Assembly (NCBI RefSeq): GCF_963169125.1
Contig: NC_084800.1
Coordinates: forward strand, 149,354,397 to 149,418,396
Direction of reading: 5' to 3'
DNA length: 64,000 nt
Source: Humulus lupulus
Taxonomy: Eukaryota; Streptophyta; Magnoliopsida; Rosales; Cannabaceae
The translations under genes and the position numbers were made by a program. Positions 30,733 to 40,430 of this stretch are shown one piece after another. The notes under the pieces were generated by a model. It was not told the origin of the DNA, did no database searches, and saw only the letters and a program-made list of their open reading frames with translations. Within the stretch, counting starts at the first letter, position 1; every line of letters begins with the position of its first letter.

Positions 30733-33054
30733 TGTAACGACCCAAATTCGCTAGTAAGGCTTAAGGGCCTTGATTAGTATGCCTGGAGGGCCTAACGGAG
30801 ATTATGTGTGGTTTTAATAATTTAGATGCATGATTATGATTTAAAGCATGTTATATGATTACTTGAGTATTTGAGATGCATTACTATGTGTGTGTTAGTG
30901 TGCATATAGGCCCAGATTAGGTTAGAAGGGCAGCATAGCTGCTTTGATATATGTGATAATTGTTGAGACCACATTATTATGTGGATATATCTGCGATCTG
31001 TGACACGAGACGATCCTAGTGAGCAAAGTAACGTAAAGTCATAGCGGGGATTTATACCCGGCTCGGGGTGAGCTCAGGGGTGTAAATGGGAATTTAGTGG
31101 ATAAGCTGGAGATTATTATGACATTGAGGAATGCTATTGGTAATCAGTAAGGTATCGGGAATTAAGCGGGAAATAATAGAGACATTCGGGGAAGTAGCGG
31201 GAATTAGGAAAAATGACTAAAATGCCCTTAAGTGGACTAAAGGATTAGAGTTAATTGGGAGGGCATAAAGGTCATTTGACTCTTAAGGATGGGTATTACT
31301 GAGGTTTTAAGTTAGTGGAATTTATAGAATATCAAAGAAGTCTGAGAAAGAAGAGAAAAGAAAGAGGGAAAACAGAGAGAGTTTCTCTAAGTCGGTTTAC
31401 ACTTTCCTTCACCTGTTTCTTGAGAATTTCTGGAGTAAAGCTTAGAGGAGGGCTGGGATAACTAAACATCAAGGATCTTGACCTAAGACTAAGGAATTGA
31501 CAGAGGTTTAGCAGGGTTTCACCAACACTTGAGGTAAGATTCTAGAGTTCATCCATTTCTGTTTCTGGTTTTTAAGTTGTGGTACTTGAGTTGAATTGAA
31601 TGAAACTTTGGGGAATTCAGGCTTAAGGCTGAGGAGTAGCAAGCCAAGGGAGCCTAGGGATAGCTTGTGGGCGAAATTCTATCAAAGGTATGAATTCTAA
31701 GCTCTAATTCTGATGTTCAGCTGGTTTATGTTGGGTTTTGGAGTTTGGAGGTGGCTATGGTGAACTTTGAGTTTGTGATTGCATGTGCTAGGATTTTAGA
31801 TTTTTAGGGTGCTTGGGGTGAGTGGAGTGTGTTCATGAGGTTGTTTTTAAGTTTGGGTAAGAGTTGGAAGAGGTTTGGTTGAGGTTGGCTCGAGAAAATC
31901 GCACAAGGGAAATTTTGGTGTTGGGCTGTCTGTGACTAGCGCTACAGCGCTAGCCTTTGGGCGCTGTAGCGCTAGGCCATTTTGCTGGAAGGGTTTTGGT
32001 TTCTGTCTGTAGCGCTATAGCGCCCTCCCAAGAGCGCTGTAGCGCTACCCTGCCTTCTGAAGGGGATTTTAGGGTAATTTGCAAGGGTTTTTGACCTAAG
32101 GTTTGGGGTTTGGTTCCACCACCTTGTTTGCTGGAACTAGGACATCCCGGGGGCTTGGGATTGGCCCCGGGGCTAGGTTTTGAACTTGAGGGTTGATGTT
32201 GACTTTGGCCATGATTGTGTTTAGGTGAGCGCTAGGGCTCGAGTGGGATCGTGCTCAAGGTGTCGAGGGATTAAAGCTATTGAATTGAAAGGTAAGAACA
32301 CTGCACCCGAATGTATGGTTGTGAATGGGACTAAGTGCTCCCGAAAGTTTTCTTGTGTCATCGTTGGTATTATGCCAAGGGACACGTATACGCGGTCTAA
32401 GAGTACCGTTCATGAGTTTAGCGCACGGAGCGCGAATTGGCCATTGAGTGCCGGAAATAATAGGATAACAGAGGGAGCTGCCTGTGAGCGCTAGCCCTGG
32501 TTATCGTCTGTGCATTATGTATTTGAGCTGAGATGCTTAGTATATGAAATACTTGATTGATGATACACTTGAATTGATGAGATGCTATATGTGTAATTGA
32601 TTTGTTGCTAGTTGTTCATGCTCTGTTGTTTCTGTGTTTTCTTGCTGGGCCTTGGCTCACGGGTGCTTCGTGGTGCAGGTAAGGGCAAGGGCAAGCTGGA
32701 CCAGGCCTGAGGTGGAGAGCTCCGAGGTGAAATGTACATAGCCAGCCGTTCGATCACCACGGTCGAGGAGTGTGTCAGGACAGAGATTACCTAACAGCTC
32801 GCTTTTTCCTTAGTATGGCCAGTTGATGTATCTAAACGTTGTAACTTTTGTAAATGGCTTTTAAACTGTCAATTTTGGGATCCCATGTACGTAAACAATG
32901 TTTAGTAATGAAAACGTACTTTTGAGACCAAAACATTTTTAACCCTAGTTCCCCTACCATTTCAGTAACACGCTTTTACTTTAATGACTTGACTAGCAAG
33001 TCTGGCACTTTATAAACACACAGTGTAATGGTCTTGGCTATCCAGGGCGTTACA
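30733..33054 (+). repeat. Tekay 5' LTR
   Basis: It runs from TGTAACGACCC to AGGGCGTTACA and has the AGCGCT palindromic module at 31936-32050. GGTAAG donors lie at 31533, 32291 and 32679. Confidence 0.97.
31936..32050 (+). repeat. palindromic module, AGCGCT type
   Basis: Two pairs of palindromes: CTAGCGCTACAGCGCTAG with GGCGCTGTAGCGCTAGGCC, then TAGCGCTATAGCGCC with GAGCGCTGTAGCGCTA, about 35 bp apart. An identical copy is at 39241-39353 in the 3' LTR. Confidence 0.85.
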
Positions 33055-33057
33055 ACT

Positions 33058-33069
33058 TGGTATCAGAGC
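33058..33069 (+). promoter_or_regulatory. Tekay primer-binding site (initiator Met tRNA)
   Basis: TGGTATCAGAGC, three bases after the 5' LTR end. Confidence 0.95.
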
Positions 33070-33441
33070 GTCCTAGGTTTATGGGTCCTGAAGACTGGCT
33101 GGGTATGTACATTCGCTGCGGGAGACAAGCTCAACTCAGGGTTTGGTAACTGTATATGCATGATTATGTGTTTAAATGATTTGAGTGAGATATGAATGTT
33201 GATATATGTCTGATGAATAGGGAGCATGAGATTCTGATAGGGCCTGGCCCTTGACTATTGCATGATGTTATTGGGGCGTGCTTATTAGCATTGCTGTGTA
33301 TGTGGATGAATATTTGGATAAATTGCTATACTTGTTTGCTTGTGAATGATTGGAGTTTCGGTGGTGGATTATGGAGAAATTATTACCCTGTCATCATAGC
33401 CTAATTGCCGAGTCGTTGTTTGCAGATTGACTTGAATAGTT

Positions 33442-36400
33442 ATGCGTTCAAGGAAATCCACATGACAAGCTGGCAGGTCTGGGGCTAGAGAGGATGACCA
33501 GGGCCCAACCCCTCCGCCAGTCCCTGAGAACTGGCAGCAGTTAATGGCAGAAATGCAAGCTAGGCTTCAGAGCCAAGATGAGTTGATTAGAATGTTGCAG
33601 CAAGCTCCATCTGGGAGTGTTGCCCCTGCTGGGCCACCGGCACTGGTACCTGTGGTACAGCCTGTTGATGTTGGTAATAAAGTGGAACCGTTGTATGAGC
33701 GGTTCAGAAAGCAGCAGCCCCCGATTTTTGAGGGTGGACCAGATCCCCTAAAAGCTGAGCAGTGGATGACCTTGATTACCACTATACTTGATTACATGAA
33801 AGTAGAGGGACATGATAGGGTGGCCTGTGCCACTTATATGTTGAGAGAGGATGCCTTAATCTGGTGGGAGGTGGCGTCACAGACTAGAAATGTTGCTGCG
33901 ATGACATGGGAGGAGTTTAAAGATTTGTTCAATCAGAAGTACTATAATGTTGCCGTCAGGGCAGCAAAGGTGAATGAGTTTGTGGGCCTTGTTCAGGGCA
34001 GTTTGACTGTTACGGAGTATGCCTTGAAATTTGATAGACTTGCAAAGTTTGCACCGGATCTTGTTCCTACCGATGCGACCAGGTTAGACAGATTTGTTAG
34101 AGGGCTAAATGTCATGATAGCCCGGGATGTAAGGATTACTACAGTTCCTGGAGTGACTACCTATGCCCAGGCTGTGGAAAGGGCTCTGACTGCTGAGGAA
34201 GCAAAGAATAGGATTTGGAGGGATAGTGCAGCAAGAAGGGAGGGCCGTAGGCCGGTGCCTCCATATTCAGGTTCTAGTAGAGGTGGTGGTATCAGTGATT
34301 TGAAGAGAAAGACTCCTGAAGCCCCAATCGCTCCTAGGTTTGATAGAGGAGGTCGGGGTACTCAGGGTGGCCGTCGGGGAGGCGGTGATTCGTGGAGGAC
34401 TTACCTAGAATGCCCGAGGTGCAGGAGACGTCATCTGGGTGAGTGTCAGGCTAAGGCTTGTTATGTATGCGGGGTGGTGGGACACCTTAGGAAAGATTGC
34501 CCAACAGTGAAGAAGGGCGAAGCAGGGAAGGTGGACAGCTTGACTCCAGCTCGAGTGTTCACTTTGACGCAGGCAGAGGCCGAGGCTAGTCCCTCGGTCG
34601 TGACAGGTCAGCTTTCTAGTGCTGGCATTTCTTTTACTGTTTTGATTGATTCTGGTGCTACGCATTCATTTGTATCTAATAGGGTGATTGATAGATTGTG
34701 TAGACCTAGTGAGTTTAGTGCCTCAGGGTTTGGGACTATTTTGCCTACGGGAGAGCTGGTGGTGTCTAGGAGATGGGTTAGGGCACTACCAGTGTTAGTT
34801 GATGGTAGAGAGTTGTCAGTGGACTTGATTGAGTTGGGTATGGAGGACTTTGACATGATTTTAGGTATGGATTGGCTGGTTAGATATGGAGCTACCATTG
34901 ACTGTAGGAAGAAAATGGTGACTTTTGAGCCAGAGGGCGAGGATCCCTTCGTTTTTGTGGGAGCGGTGCGTGGACCCCGTGTACCCAGGATATCTGCATT
35001 GAGAGCCAGAGATTTGTTACAGGGTGGATGTATAGGCTTCTTGGCTAGTGTGGTGGATACCACCAAAGTTTCACCAGTTGGACCGGAGGAGACCAGATTG
35101 GTTTGTGAGTTCTTGGATGTGCTCACTGAGGATTTGCCTGGGTTGCCGCCGCGTAGGGAGATTGAGTTTGTTATTGAGTTGGCACCGGGGACAGAGCCAG
35201 TGTCGAGGGCACCATACAGGATGGCACCAGCGGAACTGAAAGAGTTAAAGATACAACTGCAGGAACTTCTGGATATAGGGTTCATCAGACCTAGCTATTC
35301 GCCATGGGGTGCTCCAATTTTATTTGTTAAGAAGAAGGATGGGACTCTGAGAATGTGTATCGACTATCGGGAATTGAACAAGTTAACTATTAAGAATAAG
35401 TATCCCCTACCGAGGATTGATGACTTGTTCGATCAGCTGCAGGGCAAGACGGTGTTCTCAAAGATTGATCTTCGATCTGGTTATCACCAGCTGAGGATCA
35501 AGGATGAGGACATACCTAAGACAGCCTTTCGGACGCGGTACGGGCACTATGAGTTCTTGGTCATGTCTTTTGGTTTGACCAATGCCCCAGCAGCTTTTAT
35601 GGACTTAATGAACAGAGTGTTCAAGGATTTTCTAGATCAGTTTGTTATAGTCTTCATTGATGACATCTTGGTGTATTCCAGTTCAGAGGCAGAACACGAG
35701 TTTCATCTTCAACTGGTTCTTCAGAGGTTGAGGGAGCATCAGTTATATACTAAGTTTAAGAAGTGCGAGTTTTGGTTACCTGAAGTGACATTCCTTGGAC
35801 ACATTGTAGGTGCAGATGGGATTAAGGTGGATCCGTCTAAGATAGAAGCAGTTAGGGATTGGCCGAGGCCAAGGAACGCCTCGGAAGTGTGGAGTTTTCT
35901 TGGTTTGGCAGGCTACTACAGGCGGTTTGTAGAGGGCTTCTCGAAGATAGCAGCACCAATGACAGAATTGACAAAAAAGAATCTAAAGTTCATTTGGTCA
36001 GATAAGTGTGAGGGCAGTTTCCAGGAATTAAAGCGACGACTTATTACTGCACCAGTGCTGAGTTTGCCTTCAAGAGAAGGGAAGTTTGTTGTTTATTGTG
36101 ACGCGTCGAGGTTGGGTTTAGGTTGTGTGCTGATGCAGAATGAGAAGGTGATAGCTTATGCATCACGACAGCTGAAGGAGTATGAGCAGCGGTATCCTAC
36201 TCATGACCTAGAGTTGGCAGCAGTGGTTTTTGCCTTGAAGATTTGGCGGCATTATCTTTATGGGGAAAAGTGTGAGGTGTACACTGTCCATAAAAGCTTA
36301 AAGTATTTCTTTACACAGAAGGACCTGAACATGAGACAGAGGCGTTGGCTGGAGCTGGTAAAGGACTATGATTGTGATATTCTCTATCATCCAGGGAAAG

Positions 36401-37977
36401 CCAATGTGGTGGCTGATGCATTGAGCCGCCGAGGTCCAGGTCAGTTGTATAGCTCTGTTCAGATCTCAAGGGAGTTAGCTGATGAGATGGTTAGAGCGGG
36501 GATAGAATTGGTAGTGGGCCAGTTGGCCAACATTACTCTGCAGTCGACCCTGCTAGAGCGGATCAGAGAAGGGCAGTTGGTAAACACTTAGTTACAGGGG
36601 ATTAGAGATGATGTCTTGGCGGGGGTAATTATGGACTATTCTGTTTCTGAGGTGGGTTTACTTCGGTATCAGGGACGAATTTGTGTTCCAGCTGATGAGG
36701 GGATCAGACGAGAGATATTGAATGAGGCTCATACGACACCGTACTCGCTTCATCCGGGTACCACAAAGATGTATCAGGATTTACGGACTTTGTATTGGTG
36801 GCCTGGGATGAAGAGGGATGTAGTAGAGTACGTTTCCAGGTGCCTAACCTGTCAACAGGTGAAATCTGAGCATCAGCGACCAGCAGGGTTGCTTCAGCCT
36901 TTGGGTATTCCTGAGTGGAAATGGGAGGATATTACTATGGATTTTGTAGGAGGTCTACCCAGGACAGTAGGGTTTCATGACTCAATATGGGTTATAGTGG
37001 ATAGATACACCAAGCCAGCCCATTTCCATCCAGTGAGGTCAACTTATACTGTGGATCAGTACGCTGAGTTGTACGTGAAAGAGATCGTACGTCTCCATGG
37101 GGTTCCTAAGTCGATTGTGTCAGACCGAGATCCTATCTTCACTTCCAAGTTTTGGGGAGGTCTGCAGAAAGCTTTGGGGACTCAGTTGAAGTTCAGTACA
37201 GCTTTTCATCCTCCGACTGATGGAAAGTCTGAGAGGAAGATTCAGGTATTGGAGGATATGCTTAGAGCCTGTGTGATTGATTTTGAGGGTTCATGGAGTA
37301 AGTACCTTCCGTTGATTGAGTTCTCATACAATAATAGTTATCAGTCAACAATTGGAGTGGCTCCCTATGAGATGTTATATGGGAGAAAGTGTAGATCACC
37401 CATTCATTGGGATGAGATGGGTGAGAGGAGATATTTGGGGCCAAATATGGTTCAGAAGACAAGTGAGGCCATAGAGAAGATTCGGGCTAGAATGCTCGCT
37501 TCACAGAGTAGACAGAAAAGCTACGCTGATCCTAAGCGTAGGGACGTGGAGTTCCAGGTTGGTGACCACGTTTTTCTTCGAGTTTCGCCTCTGCGAGGGG
37601 TGAAGAGGTTTGGTAAGAAGGGCAAGCTAAGCCCTAGTTTCATTGGGCCATTCGAGATCCTGGAAAGGATTGGTCAGGTGGCTTACAGATTAGCTTTGCC
37701 GCCATCATTGTCTGGAGTTCATGACGTGTTCCATGTCTCCATGCTTCAGAAGTATGTCTCAGATGTGACTCATGTGTTGAGGCATGATGATTTGGAGTTA
37801 CAGGCAGATTTGGCTTATGAAGAGCAACCGGTTCAGATCTTGGATCGTAAAGATAAAGTATTGCGGAATAAGACGATCCCTCTGGTTAAAATACTATGGA
37901 GGAATGCTAAGGTCGAGGAGGCGACCTGGGAGCTTGAGACAACGATGCGGGATCAATATCCCGAGTTGTTCAGGTAA
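33442..37977 (+). pseudogene. Tekay Gag-Pol polyprotein, 1511 codons, two in-frame stops
   Basis: The frame runs unbroken from ATG 33442 (MRSRKST, then TGA at codon 8, then [10 protein letters not shown]) to TAA 37977, with one further stop, TAG at 36589-36591. Numbered from the ATG at 33544: Gag core 60-210; zinc knuckle [14 protein letters not shown] near 306; protease [10 protein letters not shown] with Asp 369; RT with [10 protein letters not shown] (Asp 706 and 707); RNase H with Asp 853 and Glu 890, but Val 915 in YTVHKSL, where TDHKSL is normal. After the TAG come the integrase zinc finger (CLTCQQ), the DDE core (MDFVGGLP, VSDRDPIF, SERKIQVLEDM), the GPY/F module (GPFEILERIGQVAYRL) and a C-terminal chromodomain (TIPLVKILWRN, EEATWELE). 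It is structurally almost complete but inactivated by two stops and probably by the RNase H change. Confidence 0.95.
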
Positions 37978-37999
37978 ATTTCGAGGACGAAATTCTTAT

Positions 38000-38013
38000 T
38001 AGGAGGGGATAGT
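38000..38013 (+). promoter_or_regulatory. Tekay polypurine tract
   Basis: TTAGGAGGGGATAGT ends at the 3' LTR start. Confidence 0.85.
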
Positions 38014-40359
38014 TGTAACGACCCAAATTCGCTAGTAAGGCTTAAGGGCCTTGATTAGTATGCCTGGAGGGCCTAACGGAGATTATGTGTGGTTTTAATA
38101 ATTTAGATGCATGATTATGATTTACAGCATGTTATATGATTACTTGAGTATTTGAGATGCATTACTATGTGTGTGTTAGTGTGCATATAGGCCCAGATTA
38201 GGTTAGAAGGGCATAATCGTAATTTTGGCCATTATGGGCATAGCTACTTTGATATATGTGATAATTGTTGAGACCACATTATTATGTGGATATATCTGCG
38301 ATCTGTGACACGAGACGATCTTAGTGAGCAAAGTAGCGTAAAGTCATAGCGGGGATTTATACCCGGCTCGGGGTGAGCTCAGGGGTGTAAATGGGAATTT
38401 AGTGGATAAGCTGGAGATTATTATGACGTTGAGGAATGCTATTGGTAATCAGTAAGGTATCGGGAATTAAGCGGGAAATAATAGAGACATTCGGGGAAGT
38501 AGCGGGAATTAGGAAAAATGACTAAAATGCCCTTAAGTGGACTAAAGGATTAGAGTTAATTGGGAGGGCATAAAGGTCATTTGACTCTTAAGGATGGGTA
38601 TTACTGAGGTTTTAAGTTAGTGGAATTTATAGAATATCAAAGAAGTCTGAGAAAGAAGAGAAAAGAAAGAGGGAAAACAGAGAGAGTTTCTCTAAGTCGG
38701 TTTACACTTTCCTTCACCTGTTTCTTGAGAATTTCTGGAGTAAAGCTTAGAGGAGGGCTGGGATAACTAAACATCAAGGATCTTGACCTAAGACTAAGGA
38801 ATTGACAGAGGTTTAGCAGGGTTTCACCAACACTTGAGGTAAGATTCTAGAGTTCATCCATTTCTGTTTCTGGTTTTTAAGTTGTGGTACTTGAGTTGAA
38901 TTGAATGAAACTTTGGGGAATTCAGGCTTAAGGCTGAGGAGTAGCAAGCCAAGGGAGCCTAGGGATAGCTTGTGGGCGAAATTCTATCAAAGGTATGAAT
39001 TCTAAGCTCTAATTCTGATGTTCAGCTGGTTTATGTTGGGTTTTGGAGTTTGGAGGTGGCTATGGTGAACTTTGAGTTTGTGATTGCATGTGCTAGGATT
39101 TTAGATTCTTAGGGTGCTTGGGGTGAGTGGAGTGTGGTCATGAGGTTGTTTTTAAGTTTGGGTAAGAGTTGGAAGAGGTTTGGTTGAGGTTGGCTCGAGA
39201 AAATCGCACAAGGGAAATTTTGGTGTTGGGCTGTCTGTGACTAGCGCTACAGCGCTAGCCTTTGGGCGCTGTAGCGCTAGGCCATTTTGCTGGAAGGGTT
39301 TTGGTTTCTGTCTGTAGCGCTATAGCGCCCTCCCAAGAGCGCTGTAGCGCTACCCTGCCTTCTGAAGGGGATTTTAGGGTAATTTGCAAGGGTTTTTGAC
39401 CTAAGGTTTGGGGTTTGGTTCCACCACCTTGTTTGCTGGAACTAGGACATCCCGGGGGCTTGGGATTGGCCCCGGGGCTAGGTTTTGAACTTGAGGGTTG
39501 ATGTTGACTTTGGCCATGATTGTGTTTAGGTGAGCGCTAGGGCTCGAGTGGGATCGTGCTCAAGGTGTCGAGGGATTAAAGCTATTGAATTGAAAGGTAA
39601 GAACACTGCACCCGAATGTATGGTTGTTAATGGGACTAAGTGCTCCCGAAAGTTTTCTTGTGTCATCGTTGGTATTATGCCAAGGGACACGTATACGCGG
39701 TCTAAGAGTACCGTTCATGAGTTTAGCGCACGGAGCGCGAATTGGCCATTGAGTGCCGGAAATAATAGGATAACAGAGGGAGCTGCCTGTGAGCGCTAGC
39801 CCTGGTTATCGTCTGTGCATTATGTATTTGAGCTGAGATGCTTAGTATATGAAATACTTGATTGATGATACACTTGAGTTGATGAGATGCTATATGTGTA
39901 ATTGATTTGTTGCTAGTTGTTCATGCTCTGTTGTTTCTGTGTTTTCTTGCTGGGCCTTGGCTCACGGGTGCTTCGTGGTGCAGGTAAGGGCAAGGGCAAG
40001 CTGGACCAGGCCTGAGGTGGAGAGCTCCGAGGTGAAATGTACATAGCCAGCCGTTCGATCACCACGGTCGAGGAGTGTGTCAGGACAGAGATTACCTAAC
40101 AGCTCGCTTTTGCCTTAGTATGGCCAGTTGATGTATCTAAACATTGTAACTTTTGTAAATGGCTTTTAAACTGTCAATTTTGGGATCCCATGTACGTAAA
40201 CAATGTTTAGTAATGAAAACGTACTTTTGAGACCAAAACACTTTTAACCCTAGTTCCCCTACCATTTCAGTAACACGCTTTTACTTTAATGACTTGACTA
40301 GCAAGTCTGGCACTTTATAAACACACAGTGTAACGGTCTTGGCTATCCAGGGCGTTACA
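38014..40359 (+). repeat. Tekay 3' LTR
   Basis: 2346 bp, 24 bp longer than the 5' LTR because of an extra segment at about 38209-38238 (ATAATCGTAATTTTGGCCAT). Otherwise nearly identical. Confidence 0.97.
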
Positions 40360-40364
40360 AATTG

Positions 40365-40430
40365 AGTAAGTAAATTTCAAGTTATGACCTAACAAAGTAT
40401 TTAGATAAAAATGTGAAAAAATGGGGTTTT
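40365..40430 (+). repeat. XL 5' LTR, second piece
   Basis: A short piece between the Tekay element and the LINE (AGTAAGTAAATTTCAAG...GTGAAAAAATGGGG). It matches the solo XL LTR at about 56005-56070. Confidence 0.85.

Larger units (their letters stand above)
30733..40359 (+). mobile_element. young full-length Tekay-type chromovirus, TSD AATTG
   Basis: 9627 bp with LTRs of 2322 and 2346 bp, perfect TSD AATTG (30728-30732 and 40360-40364), primer-binding site, one long gag-pol frame and polypurine tract. By eye the LTRs differ by about 12 substitutions and one 24-bp indel, about 0.5 percent, so this is the youngest element in the window. The C-terminal chromodomain marks a chromovirus; the overall form fits Tekay/Del. 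Confidence 0.97.

Noticed and set aside
32225..32494. 89-codon open frame in the Tekay LTR, present again at 39530-39799
   Set aside because: The copies are the same because the LTRs are recent duplicates. The diverged LTRs at 13487, 51600 and 62504 do not keep the frame, so there is no sign of coding.
34608..35285. 225-codon open frame on the minus strand within the Tekay gag-pol
   Set aside because: It is the antisense shadow of a strongly conserved coding region (protease to RT) and shows no domain, promoter or splice signals of its own.
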